This document shows, in pieces, positions 29,913 through 43,253 of a DNA stretch of 64,000 bases. The translations under genes were made by a program, and so were the position numbers. The notes below the pieces were generated by a model. That model did no database searches, was not told the origin of the DNA, and worked only from the letters and a program-made list of their open reading frames with translations. Each line of letters opens with the position of its first letter. Within the stretch, counting starts at the first letter, position 1. The DNA is from Lunularia cruciata (lineage: Eukaryota > Streptophyta > Marchantiopsida > Lunulariales > Lunulariaceae), in NCBI GenBank assembly GCA_948567375.1, contig OX419759.1, positions 56,273,493 to 56,337,492 on the forward strand. The letters are read 5' to 3'.

Positions 29913-30560
29913 GAGGATTTGGAGAGATTGTTTGAGGTGGATTGCAGATTTTGGGGATTAAGATGATTTTGGGCAAAATCTCAAGTTTGAGATCTGGACT
30001 TGAAATTTTTCTACACATGATAGGTTGGGTTATCTTTCAATTAGCACACTTGAAATTATTGTGACAGCTATTATGCGCATTGGGTTAGAATTTTTGAAAG
30101 TTGATAGGGTAAACTGCTCCTGCAACTGCATGTTCATTGGAAAATTGTACAGAGTCTTCCATTTCTTCAATTTTCAGTGAATTATTCTGAAAAAATCCAA
30201 GAAAATTAAGTGCATTGTATACTACTTTCTGCCACAAAAAATAGAGAGAGATCATTCATGCATAGGGAGTTATGAGTTTTTGAAGTGAAGGGAGTAGTTT
30301 TTAGACACATCTGGAATATTTGTGCTGAATAGAGAGGTGTTTAGGCCAAATGGCTCAATGAAAAGATCTGAAATTCTGCAAACATGGACACCCTAAAGTT
30401 TTGATCAAGTGGAAAAAATTTCAGAGGACTATGAAATACTGGTTGGGAGATTTGAGTGACATTGTGAGGAAGGGTTAATTCTATAGAGTGGAGACCTCAT
30501 GCATGAGGAGTTTGAGAGCAACAAAAAGCATGTTTGAGTGTATAGATTCATCTTGGAAAC

Positions 30561-31033
30561 ATGGAAGGTCATCAAGAGTGGAAATTGAGACTATGCAAGG
30601 TTCCCAAAGGGTTTGAGGTGATTTTAGGGGTGGATTTGAGGAAAAGAGAGTTTACAATAGAATTTGAAGAGAGTGTTGAGAGGTTTCAAAAACCTACGCT
30701 ACTTGGAGGAAAGATTGAGTCTAAGTGCTTTCTATATGGAAAGAAGAGACATAAGGCAAGTTCATGTCCATTGACCTTTGAGAGCAAGAGATTGAGGGAA
30801 AGGAGAGGCTAACTTGACTTGGGTTTGCATGTTGGAACTCTTCACCAAGATTGGGAGGGAGAAGATCTAAGACAAAGGAGTTGTGTGAGGTTTGTGGAGT
30901 GGAAGGACTTCCAAAAGGACATGAGTGTAGTGGAGTAAGAGCACTTTTGGAGACTTTGGTGAAGGATCTTGGGGAGAGTCTTAGTACAACTACAGAAATA
31001 CTACCACCTTCATCAGCTAGTTCTCAAGATTAG
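30561..31033 (+). pseudogene. B3 leader ORF3 remnant
   Basis: Starts at the shared ATG (MEGHQEWKLRLCKVP). The first knuckle is damaged (CFLYGKKRHKASSC, second Cys to Tyr and Gly to Arg). TAA follows at 30810-30812, and a frame change near 30835 precedes the second half with CEVCGVEGLPKGHEC. It parallels the intact B1 ORF. Confidence 0.75.
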
Positions 31034-31269
31034 TGATGGAGATAATCTTTCAACTCATGGATAGACTATCCATGAGAGTTAGATTAATATGCACTCTAGG
31101 ATTTGATGTTGCTATAGAAATCTTGGAGTAACCTGAACCTTTTGTGTTCCCTAGGGTGGATTACTCTCAAATGGTGTTAGTCATGTACATACTCTATTAG
31201 TTTAAGAGTGAGAGAAAAGAAAAGAGAAAGAGAAAAATTGAGAGAAAACAGAGATAGTGAGAGGTTAAG

Positions 31270-32789
31270 ATGGGAAAACTTATGGTTTTCTTTGGCAAGG
31301 ATGGAGAAGATGTGGAGGCCTTTGTGAGAGACTTCAAGAGAGCTTGCATAGGAAACAATGAGAGGAGGAAGAATGAGTGGGCCTCATTATTACCAGATTT
31401 CTTTGAGGATGCAACACTTACATAGTATGAGTCAGAATACCAAAAGAAAGAGAGGAGAGATGGGCAAGAAGAGTCTTGGGAGACTTTGACTTCAGCACTC
31501 ATTGAGAATTTTCTTCCTGATGAGAGTTATGAGAGATTGATGAGTGAGGTTACCTTTCTCAAGCAAGGAGATGGAGAGAAAGTGAGAGTCTATGTGGAAA
31601 GAGTGGAAAAGTTAGAGTCCAGATTTTTTTTAGTATTGAGGACGGGTGGGGATGATGTGGAGACTACTATGATTGGCATAGGAGCTATGCTTACCAAGAA
31701 TTTTTTGGGAGGGTTGAGACCACAAATTAGAAGCAAGGTGAGATATGAGAAACCTCCTTCCAAGGTTGAAGCTATCAAGATTTCAATTTGTATGGAGGAG
31801 AGTTTGGAAGGGGATGAGAGTGATTCGGTGGTGAAAGAGGTTGTGCATCTTCCTCAAGGCTACAAGTATGGTGGAACTTTTGATACTTTGGTGGCAAGGA
31901 TTGCACCACAAGTAGCTGTTGCTGCAGTTCTTGCACCTTTACCAAAAAAGATCCACTTCGACCCATCACAAAACAACTTGTGGATCTCAAGATCAATGTG
32001 GTGCAACTATGGGAGAAGAGAGAGGTGGATCAGAATGTAGGGAGAGGGCCTAGAAGTTACGGAAACTATCCATATAGAGGAGGCCAGCCAGCCAACCAAC
32101 AATTTCAATGATAGAATTTTTTTTGGTTGTGGAGGAAGAGGCCATATCCAAAGGAATGACCCAAATTCCACTTACCATGGAGGAAGGGGTTATGAGGGAG
32201 CCAATAGAGGGAAAGAGGGAGGTAGTGAAACCCAAGTGGCTCCTAATCCAAACAAAGTTAAGGGGATAGCATCCATAGATGTGGTTGAGAGCAAGTATGA
32301 GAAAGGAGAGTGCTCAAACTCCAAGGGTCTTAATTTGGAGCTTTTGGCACAAGAGAAGAAGAGAGCTTGTTTTGCAGAGGATGTTCACTCTTCTCAAGGA
32401 TTTACTCCAAGCAAAGATACTCCTATGTCTACTAGGAGCACTCACACCTCAACACCATCAACAATAAAGACTCTAATGAAGAAGTTGGGAATGGAGGATT
32501 TCTTGATTTCAAAGCAACAATGGAACTATAATGTGTTGGAGGATGTTGGAAGTCACAAGGTTAATATCACAGTGGGCCAATTGATTGCTTTGAACCCTAC
32601 CTTGAGAAAGGAGCTTAGAGGTGGTTTGAGTTCTACAAGGAGCAAGAAGAAGAAGAAGGCAAAAGCTCCAGTATCAATGGGGGTGGTGGATGCCAAGCCA
32701 GCACCATGGGAGGTTTGTGAATATGCCTCCAAGATTGATGTGAGAGTGAATGGTCACAACATCAAGGATGCATTGGTTGATGGAGGATC
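31270..32789 (+). pseudogene. gag: B3 gag to protease remnant
   Basis: ATG at 31270 (MGKLMVFFGKDGEDV). It matches the first 500 or so residues of B1 gag-pol: the Gag core has a TAG near 31424, a frame change lies near 31940, the knuckle CFGCGGRGH is altered near 32120, and the protease start ALVDGG is cut by the B4 LTR at 32790. Confidence 0.85.
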
Positions 32790-34781
32790 TATGAGCCGAC
32801 CTGTCTCTCGCTCAAGATAAACCTCTGATGGCTATTATGGTAGTGCAACATGGACTAAGAAGGCAAGGAACCCCAACTCCATCATACTCCTGCAAGGCTA
32901 ACACTCCAAGACTCAAGACATTGCTCACTAGAGAACTCAATGAGAGAGAGATAGTTGCAAATGAAATGATGATGAGTACCTCCTCACCCCTTGTTTATAT
33001 ACTTGTGAAATAGTTATGTACCAAAGTTACTAATTACCGTAATAACTCAAGTTATTAGGCTAAAAGTCAAGTAAAATCAAAATAGAAAGGAATATCCATT
33101 CACATGAGCATATTCCCCTAAGCATGTGGTCTTATCTTGACCCAACCACTAAGTCAAGGATTCCTTCACATGGGCTATCCTTGGACTAAAGAAGAATCCA
33201 AAACAAAAAGGCTTGCGGGCCCAAGAGTTCTCAACTCTTTCCTCAAAGTCAAACACCTAGGAATAATACCAAGTCAACACACTAAAATCCAAAATAGTGA
33301 TGCTCATCTTTTCTACTTCCTCTAAAGTAAGGTCCTCTCTATCTTAGCTATGACTAAATTTAGCTAACCATGACTAATATAGAACCATCCGTTATCTTTA
33401 TATAAATAATATCTCTTAAGTACTTGTAATACCAAGCTAAATATCACAATACCACACACATGCACAAATGGGTGTTACATTTACCCCCGGACTAATTTTT
33501 CACTTTGTCCTCAAAGTGAAGGTCTCTCTACCTTCTATGGTACATCTTCAACTTATCATGGTTAATCCTATCAAAGTGTCTTCCTCCCAACTCCTTGAGA
33601 TCATAGGTGTAATTGCCCCACATCTTCTCCACTATGAAAGGTCCAAAGTACTTATGCAAAAACTTCTTTTTCACTCTCTTGAATCGAATGGAATCAAACA
33701 ACATTACCCAATCACCTTCTTTGAAAGGCTCCACTTTCTTCTTGCCTTACCTCTTGTCATAGCTCTCCTTTTGTTTCCTTTGGGCTTGGTCCACTCGAAC
33801 CATAGAAATTGCTCTTGCCTCTTCCAACTCCATGAGTTGTTCCTTCCTTGACTTCTCTGCATCACCTCCTTGTGCTTTCTTCAATCTCCTATGAATGCTT
33901 TGGAAGGTAGGAAGATCAAAGTGAATAGGTAGGGTAGACTCAATACCATATACCAATTGAAATGGAGAATATTTGGTGGAGGTCTTCATGGTTGTCCTAT
34001 GCTCTCACAAAACTGCATGAATCCTCTTGTCCCAATGATGTTTAACCCCATCCATTTCTGCATCTTTGGCCAACATCATGCATTAGGTCTGATTGGTTCT
34101 CTCTGCCAAGCCATTGGAATTTGGCTTAGGATGTAGTTACTCAATGTGTGATAGAGAAATGTCGTAGCATGGCTGTAGTAATGCTTCTTGTAAACTCTCC
34201 TCTTCTATCAGAAACCAACTCCAAAGGGCATCCACACCTAGTGATAATGCATTCATAAAGAAATCCACCCACTTCATCTTCATTCTTGTCCCTCAATGGT
34301 CTATCCTCAACCCACTTGGTAAGGTAATCAGTAACTACCACAATGTACCAATTGTTCCTTGGGGTTCTATTGAGAGGACCTAAAAAATCAATTCCCCACT
34401 TCTCAAAAGGTCCTAGCAATGGAATTGATCTAAGTGGTGGAGTGGATGTAGACTTTCTAGCAAAAGCTTGATAAACATGACAAGTTTTACAATAATCAAG
34501 ACAATCCTTGAAAATCCCTCTCCAATGGTAACCTGCATCTAGAATCTTGAAAGCAATCACCTTTCCTGCAAAGTGTACTCCACATACTAAACCTTCATGA
34601 AACTCCTTTATGAGTAGGATAGACTCTTCCTTACTCATTGCTCTTCGAAATAGACCATATGCTCCTTGGTGAAAAAGAATATCCTCCACCATTATGTAAG
34701 GTCTAGATCTTGCTGCAAGGGCCTTCCTCTCCCTAGCATGCATCCCTTTTGGATAGTTACCTCTTGTCACAAACTCCACAA
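32790..34781 (-). mobile_element. Family B copy B4, 3' part, head-to-head with B3
   Basis: Minus-strand 3' LTR (32790-33479, about 690 bp, first sense-end base changed to give TATGAGCC) followed by the integrase part of pol, ending abruptly at 34781 against D protease. The exact LTR end inside B3 protease (GGATC then LTR) suggests a true insertion into B3, followed by a deletion that removed the rest of both copies. Confidence 0.82.
33529..34781 (-). pseudogene. pol: B4 integrase portion of pol
   Basis: Matches B1 from the residues just before the integrase zinc site to the C-terminal tail. Segments seen include EFHEGLVCGVHFAGKV, CKTCHVYQAF, WGIDFLGPL, LVSDRRGEFT and KYFGPFIVEKM. Stops and small indels occur near 33735, 33990 and 34115. 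The upstream RT and RNase H are missing. Confidence 0.85.
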
Positions 34782-37700
34782 GGATGTCACGTATATCACA
34801 TCTTGTTACTTTTAAGATTGGGAAGGAGTCTTTTGGAGTGTATGAGGTTTGTAGTGGCACCTCTACACTATGATGTCATTCTTAGACTACCTTGGCTTGA
34901 ACATCATAAGGTTCAATTTGATTGGACCCAATGATAAATTCAAGTACAACACCAAGGTAGGAATTTTTTATTAGGTTGTCTGGCACCTCTGAATAAGACA
35001 CCTAAGAATAGTCAGTCCCAAGATGAGAAGTTGGTTGAGAAGGTAGCCATAGAGCATGCCTTGAAGGGAGAGGAGCCCCAAGATGGGAAGTTTGCCATGA
35101 AGGCAACCATAGAGCAAGCTTTGAGGAGAGGTGAGGCCTTAGATGGGAAGTTTGTTAGTGAAGCAACCATAAAGCAAGCTTTGGAGGAAGATAAGTCTAT
35201 TTTTGTGGTGTGATCAAGCCAATTGCACAAGGACAATCTGAGGAGAGCCAAGAGCCTCATCAAGCAAGGGTTGATCAGATAGTTTAGGAGTTTGTGGACG
35301 TGTTTTTGGATGATCTACCAAAGGGATTACCCTCCAATCGTGATATGCCCCTCAAGATTGAGTTATTGCCAAGGAGTACTCCAGTGAGTAGACCAATCTA
35401 TAGGCTCTCACCAAAGGAGTTGGAGGAGTTATGAAAAACACTTATGGAGTTGTTGGAGAAGGACTTCATACAATATAGTACCTCTTCTTGGGGAGCACCA
35501 GTACTATTTGTTCCAAAGAAGGATGGAAGACTTCATTTTTGTATTGATTATTATGGGCTCAATAAGCAAACAACAAAAAATGCATATCTCTTGCCTTGGA
35601 TTGATGACTTGCTTGATCAATTGAGTGGAGCACAATACTTTTCCAAACTGGATCTTCCTATTGGCTATTGGAAAATCCCCATTGATAGGAAAGATGCGCA
35701 AAAGACTACCTTTCGCACAAGGTATGGGCATTTTGAGTAGAGAGTTCTACCTTTTGGGCTCACTAATGCTCCAGTAGTCTTCATGGATCAGATGCATCGG
35801 GGGTTGGATGGACTATTGGATTGGTACATGGTGGTGTTCTGGGATGATATCTTAATCTATAACAAGACAAAGGCAAAACATGTGAATCACATGCAAGAGG
35901 TCCTAAGATGACTACGACAATGGAAATTTTACTATAAGAAGTCAAAGTCTGCCTTTTGGCAAAAGGAAGTTACCTTCTTGGGTCATAAGATCTCATCAGA
36001 GGGGATCAAGATAGAAGAGGAGAAAATCAAGGCCATTATTGATTGGCCTTGACCGATGGTTCATTCATCATTATGCTCATGTGGTTGCACCATTGATTGA
36101 CCTCTTAGGGAAGAACTTGAGCTTCCATATTGGACCACCAAGCACAAAGAAGCATTCCAAAAGTTGAAACATATGGTGTCTTCAAGACCTATCCTTCAAC
36201 CGTATGATCCTCAACTACCTTGTGTGGTTGATTTTGGTGCTTCTAACTTTGCAATTGGAGCCATGTTGCAATAGGAATTCCCAAATGGACTACATCCCAT
36301 TGCCTTTGTGTCTCGCTAACTAAATATAGTTGAAAGAAAGAATACTCAAGACCAAGAACAACTTGCAATGGTATATGCCACCAAAGTATGGAGGCATTAT
36401 CTCTTGGAGAAACAAGTAATCATGCAAATTGATCACAAACCATTGTTGCAGACCTACACTTGGAACACATGAAGAGTTGACATCATTGATGGGAGGAACA
36501 ACTCCAATTGTTTGATGTTAAACTTGAGTACAAACTAGGTCAGTTTTATGTCATCCTTGATGCTCTATCACGGCAACCTGATTTGAAGTCTCTTCCTCTC
36601 ATCACAATAGCAATTACGACGGTGTCAATTGACTCCAAGCTCCAAAACAAGTTTTGGTCAGCTCTACAACAAGATCCTTTCTTCCAAATGGTACATGGTC
36701 GTCTTACAACATATGACAAGGAGTAAAACACCTTCTCCTTCAAGGAAGGCCTTTTATTCTATGATGACAAGATCTCTGTTCCAGCTTAAGGTGATCCCCA
36801 ACTTGTACGCCTTTAAGAAGCCCATGATTTACCAATAGTTGGGCATATGGGTGTGGACAAGACCTTGGGTACCCTCCAATGCCAATGGTGGTGGCCCAAC
36901 ATGACACAAGATGTTTGAGAGTTTGTCTGATTGTATGAGAGCTGCCAACATAACAAGGCCAGCAACCAGAAGCCAAGTGGACTCCTTCAACTACTTCCCC
37001 ATTCTATCCACTTGATGGGAACACGTGAGCTTAGATCTTATCACATCCTTACCCCAAACAAAGCTAGGACACACAACAATTGTGGTGTTTGTGGATAAGC
37101 TCAGTAAGCAAATCCACTTGGCACCAATCATTCATACCATGGATGCTCCAACCTTAGCACAAATCTACTTCAACAATGTCTTCAAGTATCAAGGGATGCC
37201 ACATGTACCCATCTTTGACCATGATTCTTGATTCACTAAGAAGTTTTGGCAAGCACTCTTCCAAAAACTCGGCACCAAGCTTGCTTTGTCCATGGCCTAT
37301 CATCCTCAAATGGATAGACAAATCAAACGTGCAAATTGTACATTGGAGGATATGCTAGGCACCTTTGTCAATGTCCACCATACCAATTGGATGAATGTCT
37401 TGGAGTTGCAGAATTTGCCTACAATAATTCTAAATAGGCAAGTACTGGATTTTCTCCCTTCTTTCTCAATTTTGGCCAAGATTCACTTATTCCAGATTCT
37501 CTTCTTACTCCTCCTCCATCTCAGGTCCCTCATACTTCAACCTTCTTGACTACCATATCCCAATCTCTCCAACAAGCCAAATCTCACCTCCTTGTTGCTC
37601 AAAATCATCAAAAACAATATGTAGACCACCATCATCGTGATCTCACCTTTGAAGTCGATGATAAAGTCATGCTATCTTCTAGTAACCTACCCCTCCCACT

Positions 37701-37933
37701 TGATACCCAAGTTTGTAAACTTGCCTCTAATTGGATAGGACCCTTTGAGGCCACCCAAATCATCTCTCCTATTGCTCATCTACTTGATGTACCTTGTCAT
37801 ATGCGTATCGACCATGTCTTTCACATTTTCAAGTTGAAACCCTTTGTTCCTAACTTATCTTTGTTTTCCTCTCATGTCCAACCTCCTCTTCCTCCCATCC
37901 CTATCAATGATCATGAGGAGTACAAAGTTGATC
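34782..37933 (+). pseudogene. pol: D pol: protease tail, RT, RNase H, integrase
   Basis: Resumes in the protease end (YDVILRLPWLEHH). A linker with three 60-bp tandem repeats follows (35019-35198). RT has [17 protein letters not shown], and WDDILIY near 35845 in place of the usual LDDILVY. RNase H has damaged VDFGASNFAIGAML. Integrase segments include SLDLITSLPQ, MAYHPQMDRQIKR and the C-terminal KLASNWIGPFEATQI. Frequent stops (near 35431, 35738, 35908, 36050, 36274, 36320) and frameshifts show it is long dead. B5 cuts it at 37933. Confidence 0.85.
35019..35198 (+). repeat. Three 60-bp in-frame tandem repeats in D pol
   Basis: Units 35019-35078, 35079-35138 and 35139-35198 each encode 20 residues of the form DGKF..(E/K)ATIEQAL, with variation (DEKLVEKVAIEHAL, DGKFAMKATIEQAL, DGKFVSEATIKQAL). 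They sit between protease and RT. Confidence 0.9.
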
Positions 37934-37991
37934 TGTGAGCGGGCCTGTCTCTCACTCAAGATGAACCTCTGATGGCTATTATGGTAGCGCA

Positions 37992-40900
37992 CCTGCATCT
38001 AGAATCTTGAAAGCAATCACCTTTCCTGCAAAGTGTCCTCCACATACTAAACCTTCATGAAACTCCTTTATGAGTAGAATAGACTCTTCCTTACCCACTG
38101 ATCTTTGAAGTAGACCATCTGCTCCTTAGTGAAAAAGAATATCCTCCACTATTGTGTAAGGTCTAGATCTTATTGCAAGGGCCTTCCTCTCCCTAGCATG
38201 CATCCCTTCTGGATAGTTACCTCTTGTCACAAAATCCACAATCTCTTTGTACTCCATTGGAACCTCTTGAGTGACTGAGGTTGTCATGAGCTCTTCATCC
38301 AGGAAGGAATCATCCACTAGCTCATCTCCATCATGATCATAGGCCCTAGATAACAAATCTGCATTTGCATCTTTCTTCCGTGGCCTATCCTCAATGGTGT
38401 AGTCATACTCAGACAAGAGTATCATCCACCTTGCTAGTCTCCCTTCCACATTAGGCTTGTTGAAGATATACTTCAAAGCCTTGTGATATGTGACAATGGT
38501 GGCTTTCCCTCCAATCAAGTAGTGTCTAAACTTCTTGAGGCCAAACATCACTACCAACCTTTCTCTATCTGTGATAGAGTAGTTCTTCTCTACTGAAACC
38601 ATCTGCCTACTAGCATAAGCTATTGGATGATCATGCCCATCTTGGTCTAATTGACTAAGAGTGCATCCTATAGCTATATTAGAAGCATCAGTGTAGAGGA
38701 TGAAAGGCTTACTCCAATCAGGTTTTATCAAGAATTGGAGCTACAACAAGGGATTGCTTGAGCTCCTCAAAAGCTTTGAGAGCGTCCTTGTCTTCTAAAA
38801 TCACCATGTAATCTACACCCTTCTTCATGTAGATGGTCAATGCAAAAGCCTTGTTGGAAAATGAGAAGATGAACCTCCTATAGTACCCAACCATCCCCAA
38901 GAATTGTCGTAACTTTGTCAAGCTAGAAGGGAATGGAAGGTCTGAGATTTTCCTCACCTTCTCAAGATCAATTGCTATTCATCCTTGGAGATGATATGCC
39001 CCCAAAGTAGACCTTCTTCACATCCAAAAATGCACTTCTTTGGGTTGAGTGATGCATTTGCCTCATCCAAGCATTGCAAGGCCTTGATTAGATGCTCAAA
39101 GTGCTCCTCCTTGCTCCCATAGACACAAAAGTCATCAATGAAGTCTCTCACAAATTTCCCAATGAAAGGTTCAAATACCTTGTTCATGAACCGTTGGAAT
39201 GTGGTTGGAGCATTGCAAAGCTCAAAAGGCATGACCTTGAAAGCATAAGTTCCCCAAGGTGTGGTGAATGTGGTGACTTGTTGATGCTCTGGTGCAATCT
39301 TGATTTGGTTATATCCATTATAACCAACTCCAAAACTGTACCTCATGACTTGCAACCTCCTCCAAGATCTCATCAATGAATGGCAATGGATAGTAGTCCT
39401 TCTTGGTAACAACATTGAGCTTCTTGTAATCCACACATACCCAAAGCTTGCCATTCTTTTTCTTCACAATGACAATTGGAGACACCCATTCTAAATTCTC
39501 CACCTCAAAGATAAATCCAGCCTCTTTGAGCTTATCAATCTCCTCCTTCACAACCAAAGATATTGGTGGGCTAATGTGACATTGCTTTTGGCAGATTGGT
39601 TTTGCATGTGACTCCACCTCTATCTTGTGCTCCTCCAAGGTGACTTCCTTCAAATCCTTGGAACTGAAAGCAAACACATGGATGAACTTGCAGAAAATCT
39701 CCTCAAATCTCACCTTCTCCTCTTTGGTAACATTTGGGCCATACTTGAGGGTAGGTAACCTTTTCTCTACCTCCTCAAGTGTCAATGGTGATTTATCTAG
39801 GTCCTTCAAAACCTCTAGCTTAGGTGCAAAATCCATAGCACACAATGGATACACATCTGAATCCAATTCAGATTCATCTTCCTCTGTGGAAGTCTCCTCT
39901 TCCATGCTTGTGTCCACACCTAAAGCTCTTTCTTTAGAATCTGATTCCCAATAATCAGAAGATAGTGTATCTAAATGTGAAGTGTTGGTGGTGTTAGTCA
40001 CAGGAACGGTGACTCTATGGTTTGATAGCCCAATCCTCAAGTACCCTTTGTGCCATCAATCAGTTGTGCGTGCTGTTCTCAGCCATGGCCTCCCAAGAAG
40101 TAAGTCATAGCTTGAATCTTTCAAGACTTGGAAAGTCATGAGATTTTGAACTCCCATAACTGAAACTACCACTTTATCCATCACCCCTATTGGTTGAACT
40201 TCTTGCTTGTTTGCCATGCTCACCACAAATGTTGAAGGTCTTGAGGGTATAATACCCAACTTCTTCATCAACCTTTCTGACATGGCATTCACTGTTGATC
40301 CTCCATCAACAAGTGCATCCTTGATATTGTGACCATTCACTCTCACATCAATTTTGGAGGCATATTCACAAGCCTCCCATGGTGCTGGCTTGGCATCCAC
40401 CACCCCCATTGATACTGGAGCTTTTGCCTTCTTCTTCCTCTTGCTCCTTGTAGAACTCAAACCACCTCTAAGCTCTTTTCTCAATGTAGGGTTCAAAGCA
40501 ATCAATTGGCCCACTGTGATGTTAGCCTTGTGACTACCAACATCCTCCAACACATTGTAATTCCATTGTTGCTTTGAAATCAAGAAATCCTCCATCTCCA
40601 ACTTCTTCCTTGAAGTCTTTGTTGTCAATGGTGTTGAGGTGCGCTTGCTCCTAGTAGACATAGGAGTATCCTTGCTTGGAGTAAATCCTTGAGAAGAGTG
40701 AACATCCTCTGCAAAATGAGTTGTCTTCTTTTCTTATGCCAAAAGCTCCAAATTAAGACCCTTGGAGGTTGAGCACTCTCCCTTTTCATACTTGCTCTCA
40801 ACCACATATAAGGATGCTATCTCCTTACCTTTGTTTGGATTAGGAGCCACTTGGGTTTCACTACCTCCTTTTTTCCCTCTATTGGCTCCCTCATAACCCC

Positions 40901-41810
40901 TTCCTCCATTGTAAGTGGAATTTGGGCAATTCCTTTGGATATGACCTCTTCCTCCACAACCAAAACAATTTCTATTATTGAAATTTTTGGGTGGTTGGCC
41001 TCCTCTTTATGGATAGTTTCCATAACTCCTAGACCCTCTCCCTACATTCAGATCCAGCTCTCTCTTCTTCCATAGTTGCACCACATTGATCTTGAGATCC
41101 GCAAGTTGTTATGTGATGGTTTGAAGTAGATCCTTTGGTGGAGGTGCAAGAATTGGAGCAACTACTACTTGTGGTGCAACCCTTGCCACCAAAGTATCAA
41201 AAGTTCTACCATACTTGTAACCTTGAGGAAGATGCACAACCTCCTTCACCACCAAATCCCTCTCATCCTCTTCCAAACTCTCCTCCATACGAATTACAAT
41301 TTTGATAGCTTCAACCTTAGAAGAAGGTTTCTCATATCTCACCTTGCTTCTAATTTGTGGTCTCAACCCTCCCAAAATATTCTTGGTGAGCATGGCCCCT
41401 ATACCAATCATAGTAGTCTCCACATCATCTCCACCCTTCCTCAATACTATGCAAAATCTGGACTCTAACTTTTCCACTCTTTCCACATAGACTCTCACTT
41501 TCTCTCCATCTCCTTACTTGAGAAAGGTAACCTTACTCATCAATCTCTCATAACTCTCATTAGGAAGAAAATTCTCAATGAGTGATGAAGTCAAAGTCTC
41601 CCAAGACTCCTCTTCCCTATCTCTCCTCTCTCTCTTTTGGTATTCTGATTGATACCATGTAAGTGCTGCATCCTCAAAGAAATTTGGTAATAATGAGGCC
41701 TACTCATTCTTCCTCCTCTCATTGTTTCCTATGCAAGCTCTCTTGAAGTCTCTCACAAAAGCCATCACATCTTCTCCATCCTTGCCAAAGAAAACCATAA
41801 GTTTTCCCAT
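37992..41810 (-). pseudogene. gag-pol: B5 gag-pol, truncated and broken
   Basis: ATG at 41810 is shared with B1. Gag, knuckle (CFGCGGRGHIQRNC region near 40950), protease (ALVDGGSTVNAM), RT with FIDDF near 39130, RNase H and the integrase zinc region follow in order. Breaks include stops near 41515, 41108 and 40735, and small indels near 39355, 38975 and 38725. Integrase beyond the zinc site is deleted. It is similar to B1 but clearly older. Confidence 0.9.
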
Positions 41811-42040
41811 CTTAACCTCTCACTATCTTTCTTTCTCTCAAACTTTTTTCTCTTTTCTTTTCTCACTCTATAACTAATAGAGTATGTACATGACTAACAC
41901 CATTTGAGAGTAATCCACCCTAGGGAACACAAAAGTCTCAGGTTGCTCCAAGATTTCTATAGCAACATCAAATCCTAGAGTGCATATAAATCAAACCCTC
42001 ATGGATAATTTATCCATAAGTTGAAAGATTATCTCCATCA

Positions 42041-42512
42041 CTAATCTTGAGAACTAGTTGATGAAGGTGGTAATATTTCTGTAGCTATACTAAGACTCTC
42101 TCCAAGATCCTTCACCAAAGTCTCCAAAAGGGATTTTACTCCACTACACTCATGTCCTTTTGGAAGTCCTTCAACTCCACAAACCTCACACAACTCCTTG
42201 GTCTTAAATCTTCTCCCTCCTAATCTTGGTGAAGAAGTTCCAACATGCAAACCCAAGTCAAGTAAGCCTCTCTTTTCCCTCAATCTCTTACTCTCAAAGG
42301 TCAATGGATATGAACTTGCCTTATGTCCCTTCTCTCCACATAGAAAGCACTTAGACTCACTCTTTCCTCCAAGTGGCGTGGGTTTTAGATCCTCTCAACA
42401 CTCTCTTCAAATTCTATTGTAAAATATCTTTCCTCAAATCCACCCCTACAATCACCTCAAACCCTTGGGGAACCTTGCATAGTCTCAATTTCCACTCTTG
42501 GTGACCTTCCAT
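42041..42512 (-). pseudogene. B5 leader ORF3 remnant
   Basis: ATG at 42512 (MEGHQEW). The reading frame is lost near 42425 and again before 42390. The C-terminal half (42041-42304) stays open with CEVCGVEGLPKGHEC. Both zinc clusters are still legible. Confidence 0.75.
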
Positions 42513-43041
42513 GTTCCCAACATGTATGTGACAGTCCTTTGAAATTCTGCACACTTGATCACAATTCTAGGGTGTCTCTCCTTACAAAATTTTAGATCTT
42601 TTCATTGAGCCATGTGACCTATATGCCTTTTTATTCAACATACATATTTTAGATTTGGCTTAAAAACCACCCCTCTTTTCAAAAACTCATAAATCCTTGC
42701 TCAAGAATGATCTCTCTCTAATATCAGCAGGTAGGATATAACGTACTTAATTTTCTTGGAAATTTTCACAACAATCCACTAAAATTTAAAGAAATGGCAG
42801 ACTCTGTACAATTTTCCAGAGAGCATGCAATTGCGGGAGCAATTTACTCTATCACCTTCCAAAAATTCTAGCCCAATGCGCATAATAGCTCTCACAATAA
42901 TTCCAAGTGTGCTAACTGAAAGATAACCCAACCTATCATGTGTAAAAATTTCAAGTTCAGATCTCAAACTTGAGATTTTGCCCAAAATCACCTTAATCCC
43001 CAAAATTTGCAATCCACCTCACACAATCTCTCCAAATCCTC

Positions 43042-43212
43042 TCATGTGTACAAGATGTAGAAAGTCACTTTAAAGACATCATAATGAACTATAGGGTATA
43101 CAAATGGATCTTGGTTCTCTAACATAAGTTCAGCCCTCTCCTCTCCTAATGTTCTCTCCAAGTGAGCTCTCATAGCCTCCTTCTATCTAATGTAGAATTG
43201 AACGTGGAACAT
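43042..43212 (-). pseudogene. B5 leader ORF1 with one stop
   Basis: Same 57-codon span as B1 leader ORF1. One in-frame TAG at codon 10, where B1 has CAG; otherwise it is conserved through the terminal YILYT. Confidence 0.6.
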
Positions 43213-43253
43213 TATCTTGCCTTCTAGAGAGGTCCCGGCAACAGAACCAAAAA

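Larger units (their letters stand above)
29540..32789 (+). mobile_element. Family B copy B3, 5' part
   Basis: Plus-strand piece with the right end of a 5' LTR (29540-29700), primer site (TGGTTCTGTTACCGGGAC), leader ORFs and gag to mid protease, where the B4 LTR starts. The first 530 bp or so of the LTR are absent at the D junction. Confidence 0.88.
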
